Assembly: GCA_032251335.1 (NCBI GenBank)
Contig: JAVVDW010000003.1
Coordinates: 122,188 to 186,187 of the forward strand
Length of the DNA stretch: 64,000 bases
Source of the DNA: UM-FILTER-40-17 sp032251335
GTDB taxonomy: Bacteria; Bacteroidota; Bacteroidia; Flavobacteriales; Flavobacteriaceae
Direction: 5' to 3'
Shown: positions 40,852-49,533 of the stretch, in pieces
Layout of the letters: every line of letters begins with the position of its first letter
Numbering within the stretch: the first letter of the stretch is position 1
Notes under the pieces: generated by a model
What the model was told of the DNA's origin: nothing
Seen by the model: only the letters and a program-made list of their open reading frames with translations
Databases searched by the model: none
Translations under genes and position numbers: made by a program

Positions 40852-42501
40852 TTATGAAAAGTAGATATAAATACCAATAACCAAAATTAAGATCCCTAAG
40901 CCTACGGGTTTCACATATTTCCAAGGCTCAATATTTACTTGCTTGGTGTATTGAAGTTCAAAGTCAGCTTCTCTCGGGTAAAGTTTACCAATCACCAACA
41001 TAATGATTACGTTTACGGCAAAAAGGATGGCCATCACATGTAGAAAATGTGGATACGCTTCTGCTTTGACCAGTGCCAAAGATGCTGCATCTGTGATGCC
41101 TTGTGCGTTGGCATTGTCTAATGCTTTTTGTACAAAATAAGGCCCCATCACAAACTGGCTGATGCTGTACAGGATAACTCCCGAAAACAGGGCAACTTTA
41201 GCCGCAATGGCCGGTATGCGTTTGGTTAAATAGCCCACAACGATGATGGTGAGAATGGGAATATTGTAACAGCCGTTAACTTCCTGTAAGTAGCCAAATA
41301 AGCCTTGAGGTGCATTGGCAATCAGCGGCGCAATAAACATAGACAAAAATGCCAAGAGAATCCCGAAGAGTTTTCCGGCCTTCACTACTTTTAATTCAGA
41401 AGCCTCTTTATTAAAATGTTCTTTGTAAATATCAATCCCAAAAAGGGTTACAGAGCTGTTGAGCGCACTGTTAAACGAACTCAAAATGGCACCAAAAAGC
41501 ACGGCTGCAAAAAATCCCAACCAAACACTTGGCAAAACGGCTTTAACCAAAGCCGGATAGGCTTCATCCGGTTTTACGAGTGTGTCCCCAAAAATATGAT
41601 AAGCAATAATACCCGGCAACACCACAATAAGCGGCCCGAGTATTTTGATAAAGCCTGCGAGCATCAGTCCTTTTTGGCCTTCTTTAAGATTTTTGGCACC
41701 CAATGCACGTTGAATAATGGCCTGATTGGTTCCCCAATAAAAAAGCTGCACCAGCATCATTCCGGTAAAAATAGTGGAAATTGGCACAGAGTTGGTCACC
41801 TTGCCAATGGAATTAAATTTATCAGGATTGGCTTCCATCAATACAGAAATACCATCCAAAACACTGCCATCACCAACTACGGCTAGTCCAAAAAAAGGAA
41901 TGAGCAAACCGCCTATTAACAAACCTACGGCATTTACCGTATCCGAAACGGCTACAGCTTTCAAACCTCCAAAAATAGCGTAAACAGACCCTACAATACC
42001 AATCCCCCAAACCGTTATCCAAAGTGCGGTAGTATCAGATACGCCCAACAGAGCTGGAACGTCGAACATGGTGTTAACCGCAACTGCGCCGGAATAGAGA
42101 ACAATGGGAAGCAACACCACCACATAACCACTGAGAAACAAGCCCGATGTTAGGGTTTTGGTCATCGTATCGTAGCGTTTTTCCAGGAATTGAGGCACAG
42201 TTGTCAAACCACTTTTTAAGTATCTGGGCAGTAAAAACAAAGCCGTCACCACAATGGCAATAGCGGCTAGGGTTTCCCATGCCATTACCAAAATACCTTC
42301 TGAATAGGCTTGTCCGTTGAGCCCAACTATTTGCTCCGTAGATAAATTAGTCAACAACAAGGAGGCTGCAATAACACCGGCGGTGAGACTCCTGCCCCCA
42401 AGAAAATATCCGTCAGAAGTGTTTTCGTTTGTGGATCGGGTTGACCACCATGCTATAATCGCTACTAAGAGCGTAAAGCCTACAAAAGAAATAATGCCCA
42501 T
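40852..42501 (-). CDS. SGLT-like sodium:solute symporter
   Basis: A 549-residue integral membrane protein of the solute:sodium symporter family with about 14 helices. TSDGYFLGGRSLTAGVIAASLLLTNLSTEQ at the start, the unwound first helix around LTNLSTEQIVGLNG, and GIVGSVYAIFGGLKAVAVSDTVNAVG are typical. The TNLS(T/A)EQ segment resembles that of the galactose symporter vSGLT, so a sugar is the most likely substrate. It converges with tesA across 145 bases without a clear terminator, and shows no operon partner. It may import glucose produced by the glucan enzymes nearby, but this is only proximity. Confidence 0.88.
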   Translation of the reverse strand: MGIISFVGFTLLVAIIAWWSTRSTNENTSDGYFLGGRSLTAGVIAASLLLTNLSTEQIVGLNGQAYSEGILVMAWETLAAIAIVVTALFLLPRYLKSGLTTVPQFLEKRYDTMTKTLTSGLFLSGYVVVLLPIVLYSGAVAVNTMFDVPALLGVSDTTALWITVWGIGIVGSVYAIFGGLKAVAVSDTVNAVGLLIGGLLIPFFGLAVVGDGSVLDGISVLMEANPDKFNSIGKVTNSVPISTIFTGMMLVQLFYWGTNQAIIQRALGAKNLKEGQKGLMLAGFIKILGPLIVVLPGIIAYHIFGDTLVKPDEAYPALVKAVLPSVWLGFFAAVLFGAILSSFNSALNSSVTLFGIDIYKEHFNKEASELKVVKAGKLFGILLAFLSMFIAPLIANAPQGLFGYLQEVNGCYNIPILTIIVVGYLTKRIPAIAAKVALFSGVILYSISQFVMGPYFVQKALDNANAQGITDAASLALVKAEAYPHFLHVMAILFAVNVIIMLVIGKLYPREADFELQYTKQVNIEPWKYVKPVGLGILILVIGIYIYFS

Positions 42502-42616
42502 CGCAATCGTTTTAGTTTTTATTAAGAATTCGTAAATATATTAGAATATTTTTAATCACAGCCAACAACGCAAACGGATTTTGTGAGAAAAACAGTTGTT
42601 TGTAAATGGTCATCTC

Positions 42617-43582
42617 TTATTTGATTCCTCGGACTTGCGTACAAATACAATTGCTTTGACTCCCGCCAAAATCTATTCCGATACTGATGAGGTGGGTGTT
42701 GGTTCTAAAATCATTAGCATCGGTAAAAAAAGATTGGTAACCGTATGCAAAGTAGTAATTTAGATACTTAAACCCGAGCATGGGTGTAACTGACAAAGCT
42801 TCAAAATCGCTTTCATCGGATTGAAATCGGGTGGTGATTCCGCCCCAATATGACATATCGCGAAGTTCTTGCGTAACTTTCAAATTCAGATCTGTTTCTG
42901 CACGACCGTCTCCAAAAAAATAATGATAATTGACGCTTGGTGCCACCACAAGATAGCCCGTGGGACCGACAATCCAGTCAAACTCATATCCGGCCAGAAG
43001 GTTAAACTTACTGATACTCAACGGCTCTTCGGCACCAAAGTCATCTGCATTGCGATCTACGATGTCTTGTATGTTAAAATTGGTGAAAAATCCGTTGGCA
43101 CGATACAGCACGCCGATATCGAAGTTAGATTCGTCCAAACTCCTGTCACCACCTACGGCCGGATCGGGTTGAAGATTAAAAAAATCGGAGGTGTCCACAT
43201 TAAAGTTTGAAAACCGATATGAAAGTCCAAACGACAAAAAACGATAGGAATCTGCATCTAAAATAAGGTGATAGGCATAGGAAAGTGTAACAGACCGCAA
43301 ACTTGTAAATCCGTTTTCATCATCCGAAAGAATCACCCCAAAACCAGACCTATCTGACAGCCTGCCGTTTGCAGACAGATAAAAAGTACGAGGCGCATCT
43401 TGCACGTCCAACCATTGCCATTGGCCCAAGGCCCGCACTTGGTAGCTGTCGCCAATTCCTGCCCAGGCAGAAGACAAGAGATATTGATTGTCAGCTATGT
43501 AAATGGTAGGCGACGGTATGTTTTGAGCATATATGGTATAACTCAATAACAAACACACCCATAAATAGCCTCTTTTTTTCAT
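42617..43582 (-). CDS. PorP/SprF family T9SS outer-membrane protein
   Basis: A 321-residue outer-membrane barrel protein of the PorP/SprF family with a signal peptide (to about YAQ20). Features are the early NPA-like region LLSSAWAGIGDSYQVRALGQWQWLDVQDAP, the FYLSANGRLSDRSGFGVILSDD segment and alternating barrel strands to the end. Such proteins are needed for secretion or surface attachment of partner proteins with a type B sorting domain, as SprF is for SprB. The cargo gene lies directly upstream on the same strand (86 bases), so the two form a cargo and partner pair, although the cargo gene is frameshifted here. Confidence 0.85.
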   Translation of the reverse strand: MKKRGYLWVCLLLSYTIYAQNIPSPTIYIADNQYLLSSAWAGIGDSYQVRALGQWQWLDVQDAPRTFYLSANGRLSDRSGFGVILSDDENGFTSLRSVTLSYAYHLILDADSYRFLSFGLSYRFSNFNVDTSDFFNLQPDPAVGGDRSLDESNFDIGVLYRANGFFTNFNIQDIVDRNADDFGAEEPLSISKFNLLAGYEFDWIVGPTGYLVVAPSVNYHYFFGDGRAETDLNLKVTQELRDMSYWGGITTRFQSDESDFEALSVTPMLGFKYLNYYFAYGYQSFFTDANDFRTNTHLISIGIDFGGSQSNCICTQVRGIK

Positions 43583-43668
43583 TTGTTTACTAGTTTTTAT
43601 CGGTCATGTTTTTGCTGCGTTTAGTGGCACATCATACGCTTGTGTGAATGCAATTCTCATGGGTGTTT

Positions 43669-45406
43669 TTATCTAAATAAATTAAAATGCCCAACGATTG
43701 GGCGGTCACCGATTCCGGTGTTGATTTCATACCAATAATCTGTCCCGGGCATGTCTTGCCCGTTAAATTTTCCGTCCCAGCCGCGAACCGCGCCCCTAAA
43801 CCGTGCAATCACCCTGCCCGATCGGTCATAGATGGTCACTTTTATATCAGGGGTACAACTCAGACCTGATGGAAACCAAAAATCGTTGATTCCGTCTCCG
43901 TTGGGCGAGAAAAAATTGGGTACCACAAGCGGGTCGCAACTAAAAAACAAGGAGGCTTCCGCCACACAACCCAAAGCATCGGTTACAGTTACGGTGTAAG
44001 TGCCGCTTCGTGTGATGGTCAATCTGTTGGATGTAGTTGCCTCTGCGCCGTTAAAAGAAAACATAAAAGGTGGTGTGCCGCCACTTACAAAAGCCTCAAT
44101 TTGATTGGCACTTACAGCGCGCAAACGCGTTGTGAGGTTTTCCGGTAAAACAACCGGTATGTTGCGCGTCTGTACGCAACCCAAAGCATCTCTGACTGAG
44201 AAAGTGTACAGATTGGTCTCCGTTATTTGAAAGACAGGACTGTCCTGACTCGTAGCAAAACCGTCTAAAGAATAGCTGTATGGCGGTAAGCCACCTGCTA
44301 CATCGAGGGTTATTTCTTTGATACCGCAAAAGGGAATTTCTTTAAAACCGCCAATGGCAATATCGTTAGGGACAACAGATATATGCTCGGTTTCAACACC
44401 ACAGAGCGAAGTTTTGGTAGCGGTAAATACAGCCCAAGGTATCAACTGTGAGCAATCGGGTATTGCCGATAGTATTTCCCGAGGCGTCTGTCCATTCGTA
44501 AGTGTCAAATCCATTTCCGGCATCGAGCGTAATAGGGTTGCTGTCGCAAAGGAATGCTGAGGTGTCAAATTCGAAATCTTGTCGATTGATACTGATATTT
44601 ACGTTCTTCACGGCATGGCTGTCAACCCAGCTTCCGGTGGCGGCGGTAAATCCGAAAAAGCCGGAAAAATCGAGGCTTCTTGTAAGCGTCACAGGGGCAA
44701 TAACCTGCTGTAGCGTACCATTGTTCTGCACATCTACAAAAACACTGATTTGCTGGTTTTCAAAAACAATGCGGGCGTGTCTGTAATTGGTAGAACGAAG
44801 GATAAAGTTGTCCGTTGCCAAGTTTCCGGTGCCTAATTTGGCGGTAGTGGGTGTAGATTGGCGTGTGGGTGTTGCGCAGTTTTCGTCATAAGAAAGCCCA
44901 TTGGCTACATCTATTTCTCGAACTTGGATTTCGGGGTTGTCGTGTTGGTTTGAAAGTCTGTCATGACAGTTGTCAAAAGTGTCAAAACCGACAATTACGC
45001 CACGAGTATTGGATGCGTTGGGGATTCCCAAACCGCCTCCGCTGACAAAGCCGGACGGAAATTGCTCCAAAAAAGCAAAAGCAAAACCGTCGGCACCACT
45101 CACGGAAGTTGTGCTCCAAATTCTAAAATCAAAATCTACCTGCCACGCACGGCACACATTGAGGTTTACGGGATTGTTGAAAAAAAGAAAACCGCTTTCA
45201 AACAGGTTTGGCCCCACCAGTTGCACTTCATCATTGCCGTTTATTCCGTCCAGATCTACAACCTGAGCGGCACCGCCAATTTGCCACTGTGCCGAATCGA
45301 TAGGAAAAGTAAGCGAGAAATTTTGTTGTGCGTAAGATGTAGAAAACAAAAATCCTAAAAAAATATAGAGGAAACGGAGTGCGTGTTTGTAGTTTTTTTG
45401 TGTCAA
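43669..45406 (-). pseudogene. frameshifted lectin-like T9SS type B cargo
   Basis: Two overlapping frames give one interrupted protein of about 577 residues. The first part (45406 to about 44429, TTG start) has a signal peptide and an L-type lectin-like domain (DGFAFAFLEQFPSG, GVIVGFDTFDNC, ASGNTIGNTRLLTVDTLGC). The second (from about 44427 to 43669) continues FTATKTSLCGVETEHIS, then two SprB-like repeats (GGLPPYSYSLDGF, GGTPPFMFSFNGA) and a type B sorting domain (VPNFFSPNGDGINDFW to GHFNLFR). Dropping the single base at 44428 joins LGC to FTAT. The product would be a surface adhesin secreted by T9SS with the PorP-like partner. The shift may be real or a sequencing error. Confidence 0.8.
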
Positions 45407-45701
45407 TGGATTTTGTTTGTGTAAAAGTAAGACCTCTTTAGAGAAATTACAATCAATCGGGCATGAGAAAATGTTAAAATACTACAGAAATAGATGACGT
45501 TTCGCAATGCCTTTGCGAATATTTGCTGAGTAGGCAACTGTTTTAGAGCGAACTAAACAGGATTTGTCATTCAAAAAAAGGATGTGAACCACAGATTGTC
45601 AATCTTTATATTTTGAAATTTCTTTTAAGCTAAAGGATTGCGAATACTTTTGGGTAGATTGGGGGGAATCGGCAGCAGAACCGAACTTCCCGAACAAAGC
45701 C

Positions 45702-45776
45702 CGGGATAAACTTCTCGTTCTTTTATCCTTAAAACAAAAAAACCGCCTCATTGGTGAGTCGGCTTCTTCTTTGTAG
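45702..45776. repeat. copy of the tRNA-fMet 3' flank
   Basis: A 75-bp direct repeat of 46695-46769 with about five differences, 993 bases apart. The right end of the other copy reaches three bases into the tRNA gene. Weaker similarity continues about 30 bases to the left of both copies. Confidence 0.8.
45731..45763 (-). terminator. terminator of the XRE operon (repeat copy)
   Basis: GCCGACTCA and TGAGGCGGT on the minus strand form a 9-bp stem with one mismatch, followed by a T-rich tract. It lies 84 bases after the XRE stop. Confidence 0.7.
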
Positions 45777-45846
45777 ATATTGCCATTAAATTATCGAACT
45801 TTAGTATTTGTCCGAAAGCATTTTTAGATGTTATCAAATCAATTTA

Positions 45847-46047
45847 TCATGAAAAATCTTCAAAAATGAAGAATTCTTCAATAGGTAACTGAAATAACTT
45901 AGACATTTTGAAGGCTGTGGGTAAACTTGGATCAAATTTTTCCTTTTCAATCGCATTGATTGTTTGTCTTGACACCCCAATTAACTCGGCCAATTGCTCT
46001 TGGGTGAGTCCTTTTTGTTTTCTTAAATCACACACCTTATTTTTCAT
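45847..46047 (-). CDS. XRE family helix-turn-helix regulator
   Basis: A 66-residue protein consisting of one Cro/C1-type helix-turn-helix (LRKQKGLTQEQLAELIGVSRQTINAIEKEKFDPSLPTAFK) and a short acidic tail (IEEFFIFEDFS). This mini-XRE type, with the KFDPSLPTAFK segment, is usually found beside a small membrane protein, and that is the case here: the upstream gene, 109 bases away on the same strand, encodes a four-helix protein. Autoregulation of the pair is likely. The target is not known. Confidence 0.9.
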   Translation of the reverse strand: MKNKVCDLRKQKGLTQEQLAELIGVSRQTINAIEKEKFDPSLPTAFKMSKLFQLPIEEFFIFEDFS

Positions 46048-46100
46048 GTGTTTATTTTATTTGTTTTTATGTGTCATGCTTCGACTGCGCTCAGCACAGG

Positions 46101-46161
46101 CATGGAACGCCCAGGATAATCATGCCCCTGTGTGTCAATAATTTTATATGGGCGTTTCATG
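46101..46161. repeat. imperfect inverted repeat over the membrane-gene stop
   Basis: Arms 46101-46113 and 46149-46161 match at 12 of 13 positions. The right arm covers the stop codon of the membrane protein gene. A second hairpin, CACAGGCATG with CATGCCCCTGTG, is nested near the left arm. Confidence 0.55.
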
Positions 46162-46549
46162 AATATCGTTTTCTATTGATTAACAAAGTAACCAAATAGG
46201 TGATACCGATAAACCCGACCAATAAACCGATTTCTGCATCCGATTGTATGAGGTTTTTCTGATCTAAAATCGAGTAAGTTAATCCAACAACGACGGAAAG
46301 GCCAAGCGTTAAGCCCATGGACTCCAAATGAATTTTCCGTTCCAATTCGTCATAGTGATTAAACAATTTCCGGTTTGCCAAGATCATCAAAACTCCATTG
46401 ATAAGATTAACAACAACAGCCAAAATCGTCAGAGTTTTGTTGTCCTCCCATATAAACATGGGACCAAATGTGGCAATAGCTAATGTGGCTACCCAAGACC
46501 ATGTCCATGCAGCCAACTGAATCATTCTTTTTTTTCTTTCTTCTTTCAT
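46157..46549 (-). CDS. small four-helix membrane protein beside XRE regulator
   Basis: A 130-residue inner-membrane protein with two pairs of helices (WTWSWVATLAIATFGPMFIW, LTILAVVVNLINGVLMILA, TLGLSVVVGLTYSIL, IGLLVGFIGITYLVTLLI) and a cytoplasmic segment, KLFNHYDELERKIHLESM. I choose the ATG at 46549 because the in-frame ATG at 46570 lies within the -7 box of a well-formed promoter. Proteins of this kind are often encoded next to mini-XRE regulators; no function is established. It is transcribed ahead of the regulator gene. Confidence 0.75.
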   Translation of the reverse strand: MKEERKKRMIQLAAWTWSWVATLAIATFGPMFIWEDNKTLTILAVVVNLINGVLMILANRKLFNHYDELERKIHLESMGLTLGLSVVVGLTYSILDQKNLIQSDAEIGLLVGFIGITYLVTLLINRKRYS

Positions 46550-46567
46550 TTTGTAAAGTTTATTTGA

Positions 46568-46597
46568 CAAAAGTAATCAAATAAATTAAAATGTCAA
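46568..46597 (-). promoter_or_regulatory. promoter TTG-N19-TACTTTTG of the membrane/XRE operon
   Basis: On the minus strand TTG (46597-46595) is followed after exactly 19 bases by TACTTTTG (46575-46568), the best match to the full Bacteroidota promoter in this window. It fixes the downstream start at 46549. Confidence 0.65.
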
Positions 46598-46694
46598 GTT
46601 TTATTTACAAATTTAAAAAAAAGCCGCTACACTCAATAAAAATATAACCTCCTATTTGTTACAGCAACGGGAACCTCACTTCCCAAGATACATT

Positions 46695-46766
46695 CGGGAT
46701 AAACTTCTCGTCCTTTTATCCTTAAAACAAAAAACCGCCTCATGTGGTGAGACGGCTTCTTCTTTG

Positions 46767-46769
<3 letters not shown>
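46695..46769. repeat. tRNA-fMet 3' flank, second copy of 45702-45776
   Basis: 75-bp direct repeat containing the tRNA terminator and the last three bases of the tRNA gene. Confidence 0.8.
46724..46756 (-). terminator. terminator of tRNA-fMet
   Basis: On the minus strand GCCGTCTCA and TGAGGCGGT form a 9-bp stem (with G-T pairs) around a 5-base loop, followed by a T run. It begins 11 bases past the tRNA 3' end. Confidence 0.8.
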
Positions 46770-46839
<70 letters not shown>

Positions 46840-46874
46840 ATATATGATGAACGTGTTGTTTCTGAATTGGGATG

Positions 46875-46882
46875 CAAATATA
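46875..46882 (-). promoter_or_regulatory. -7 box TATATTTG of tRNA-fMet
   Basis: Exact TAnnTTTG on the minus strand, 35 bases upstream of the tRNA 5' end. No clear -33 element. Confidence 0.5.
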
Positions 46883-46951
46883 ACAAATTTTAGAAAAAGA
46901 TAACACATCAAAAAGAATTTTTTGATTCACAGAATTGTTTAGTTTTGTCAA

Positions 46952-48310
46952 ATGCTTGAAAAAATTCAAACCTCAATCGATTTTCTGACCTCATATGCAG
47001 AATGGCTTTTGTTGTTCTTTGTCATAGGTGGCGGCTTGTATCTCATTGTAAAATCACGCGGTTTGCCTTATCGATTTTTCCGACACAGTTTGGGCATTTT
47101 GTCGGGCAAACACGACCACCCCGAAGACGTAGGCGAAGTAAACCACCTGCAAGCCTTATCCTCTGCTGTGGCCGCAACCGTTGGCATGGGCAACATCTCA
47201 GGCGTTGCGATTGCCATTTTCAACGGAGGTCCGGGCGTTGTTTTTTGGATGTGGCTCACTGCGCTTATAGGCATGTGTATCAAGTTTTATTCATGTTCTC
47301 TTGCGGTGATGTTTCGTCAGGAAACGGCTGAAGGAAAATTTGCAGGCGGCCCTATGTACTACATTGTACAAGGCATCGGAAAAAAAGCCAAACCCTTGGC
47401 CGTGTGGTTTTGCGTAGCAGGTTTGGTTGGCGTACTGCCTATTTTTACAGTCAATCAATTTACGGAAACCTTCATGAGCGTCATCAAACCCGACAAACTT
47501 TTGGGCATTAGTATTTTTCAAAGCCGAATTGTTTTGGGGCTTGTGCTGTCCGGCGCAACAGCCTTGGTTATTTTCGGTGGTTTAAAAAAAATAGCTGCCG
47601 TGTCGGTCAAGATGGTACCTTCTATGGTAATCCTATATTTTTTGTCTGCTATCATCATACTCAGCACACACGCACAAAATATCTTGCCTTCTTTCGGACA
47701 AATCTTTACAGAGGCTTTCAACTTTAGCAGCATGGTTCAGGGCGGATTTTGGGGGATGGTTATCTTAGGCGTCCGAAGAGCTGTTTTTTCAAACGAATCG
47801 GGTGTGGGCACCGCCCCTATGTTTCACGGACAATCTAAGGCGCATTTGCCGGTGCAGGAGGGTTTGGTTGCCATGTTGGGACCGTTTATAGACACCATTT
47901 TGGTCTGTACTTTTACAGCATTGATTATCTTGACTACCGGCGCACATCTTGACGGCGAAAAGAATGGTATTTTAATGACACTTCACGCCTTTGACCGCTC
48001 GTTGGGCATCTCCGGGCAGGTTATCATGATGATACTCGTAGCAAGTTTTGCCCTCAGCACCTTGTTCACCTATTCATATTACGGCACCAAATGCCTGAGT
48101 TTTTTACGGAATAAAAATTCGGATACCTTTTACAACCTATTTTACATTGGCAGTATTACCTTTGCCGCCATCGCTTCTGTGAGTTTGGTTGTCGGATTGA
48201 TTGATTTGGCTTTTGCATTGATGTGTATTCCCAATATGATTGCCGTAGTTTATCTGTCGCCCAAGGTGACCGAAGCCTTAAAAGCCTACAAGGTAAATAC
48301 AAAAATATGA
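46952..48310 (+). CDS. AGCS alanine/glycine:cation symporter
   Basis: A 452-residue membrane protein of the alanine or glycine:cation symporter family. Markers are VAATVGMGNISGVAIAIFNGGPGVVFWMW, FAGGPMYYIVQGIGKK and RRAVFSNESGVGTAPMFHGQSK. It imports a small neutral amino acid with sodium. The stop overlaps the era start by 4 bases (ATGA), so the two genes are translationally coupled. A TAGTTTTG box at 46940-46947 ends only 4 bases before the start codon, which would give a very short or absent leader if it is used. Confidence 0.92.
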   Translation: MLEKIQTSIDFLTSYAEWLLLFFVIGGGLYLIVKSRGLPYRFFRHSLGILSGKHDHPEDVGEVNHLQALSSAVAATVGMGNISGVAIAIFNGGPGVVFWMWLTALIGMCIKFYSCSLAVMFRQETAEGKFAGGPMYYIVQGIGKKAKPLAVWFCVAGLVGVLPIFTVNQFTETFMSVIKPDKLLGISIFQSRIVLGLVLSGATALVIFGGLKKIAAVSVKMVPSMVILYFLSAIIILSTHAQNILPSFGQIFTEAFNFSSMVQGGFWGMVILGVRRAVFSNESGVGTAPMFHGQSKAHLPVQEGLVAMLGPFIDTILVCTFTALIILTTGAHLDGEKNGILMTLHAFDRSLGISGQVIMMILVASFALSTLFTYSYYGTKCLSFLRNKNSDTFYNLFYIGSITFAAIASVSLVVGLIDLAFALMCIPNMIAVVYLSPKVTEALKAYKVNTKI

Positions 48311-49191
48311 GCACACACAAATCCGGTTTTGTCAATATTATAGGCAATCCAAACGTGGGAAAATCCACTTTGATGAATGCCTTGGTGGGCGAGAAAATTT
48401 CGATCATCACTTCCAAAGCACAAACCACACGCCACAGAATTTTTGGCATCGTCAACGGAGATGATTTTCAGGTCGTTTTTTCAGACACACCTGGCGTTAT
48501 CAAACCTGCTTATGCCTTGCAAGAATCCATGATGGGATTTGTCAAAAATGCTTTGGAAGACGCCGATGTGATTTTGTATATGGTTGAAATCGGCGAAAAA
48601 GCTTTGAAAGATGAAAGTTTTTTTAACAAACTCTGCCACACCGATATTCCCGTTTTGTTGCTTCTCAACAAAATAGACACCTCAGACCAGGCCGGGTTGG
48701 AAGAAGCTGTCAGTTACTGGAAAACCCAATTGCCCAAAGCAGAAATTCACCCCATCTCGGCACTTGAAAATTTTGGTGTAACCGAACTTTTTCACAGAAT
48801 TCTAGAGCTTTTACCGGCGTCACCGCCCTATTTCCCCAAAGACAGCCTAACCGACAAACCCGAACGCTTTTTTGTAAACGAAGCCATCCGAGAGAAAATC
48901 TTGTTGTACTACAAGAAAGAAATACCTTACAGTGTAGAAATTCTTACAGAGTCTTTTAAAGAAGAATTGGATATTATTCGTATTCAGTCGGTTATTTTGG
49001 TGGAACGCGAAACCCAAAAAGGCATTATCATAGGACACAAAGGAGCTGCACTCAAAAAAGTGGGCACGGAAGCGCGCAAAGACTTGGAAAAGTTTTTTGG
49101 TAAAAAAATCTTTTTAGAACTTTTTGTGAAAGTGAGCAAGGACTGGCGTTCCAACAAAACACAGCTGCGAAAATTTGGCTATGACGGATAG
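48307..49191 (+). CDS. era: GTPase Era
   Basis: A 294-residue GTPase that assists maturation of 16S rRNA and assembly of the small ribosomal subunit. G1 is GNPNVGKST, the switch region has SKAQTTRHRIFGI, G3 is DTPG and G4 is NKID; the C-terminal KH domain has KGIIIGHKGAALKKVG. It starts at the ATG at 48307, overlapping the symporter stop. Length and domain order match the family. Pairing with an amino-acid symporter is not functionally obvious. The following 342 bases up to purH contain no gene. Confidence 0.97.
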   Translation: MSTHKSGFVNIIGNPNVGKSTLMNALVGEKISIITSKAQTTRHRIFGIVNGDDFQVVFSDTPGVIKPAYALQESMMGFVKNALEDADVILYMVEIGEKALKDESFFNKLCHTDIPVLLLLNKIDTSDQAGLEEAVSYWKTQLPKAEIHPISALENFGVTELFHRILELLPASPPYFPKDSLTDKPERFFVNEAIREKILLYYKKEIPYSVEILTESFKEELDIIRIQSVILVERETQKGIIIGHKGAALKKVGTEARKDLEKFFGKKIFLELFVKVSKDWRSNKTQLRKFGYDG

Positions 49192-49533
49192 TTTTTGTTT
49201 AAAATTGGAAACCAAATCTTTACAGATTTTTCTTTTAAAAAAAACTTAACTGTGCCCGAAGCGATTACAAAAAAAACGCTCCATTCTTCAAAAGACGCGT
49301 GATACAACACTCAGATTTATTAAGTTGTTTACCCTAAATAAAAACGAAATGCAACAAGAAGTTAATCAGAATGATTTAACTAAAATACGCCTTAAAAACA
49401 CGGCTACATCTTTCTAAAATTCAGGCGGATTGCGCACAAAACGCCATTTTAAAAAAATTGAAATATAAATTTCAAAAATCCCGACTGTTTTTAGGCAATT
49501 GTGTACTTTTGCAACATTCTCAAAATAAAACCT
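49192..49533. other. intergenic region before purH
   Basis: AT-rich 342 bases between era and purH. It contains the -7 box of purH at 49504-49511. I see no purine riboswitch-like fold or other gene. Confidence 0.6.
49504..49511 (+). promoter_or_regulatory. -7 box TACTTTTG of purH
   Basis: Exact TAnnTTTG match, 22 bases before the purH ATG. The -33 region is not clear. Confidence 0.55.

Larger units (their letters stand above)
45407..45846. other. intergenic region with one repeat copy
   Basis: A 440-base stretch between the lectin-like cargo and the XRE gene. I see no gene in it. Its only clear content is the 75-bp repeat copy at 45702-45776 with a terminator hairpin; the rest is AT-rich without recognised structure. 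Confidence 0.6.

Noticed and set aside
44393..44568. Two separate overlapping genes at the lectin-like locus
   Set aside because: The overlap translates into the same protein continuum shifted by one base, and the second part lacks a signal peptide, so a frameshifted single gene explains it better.
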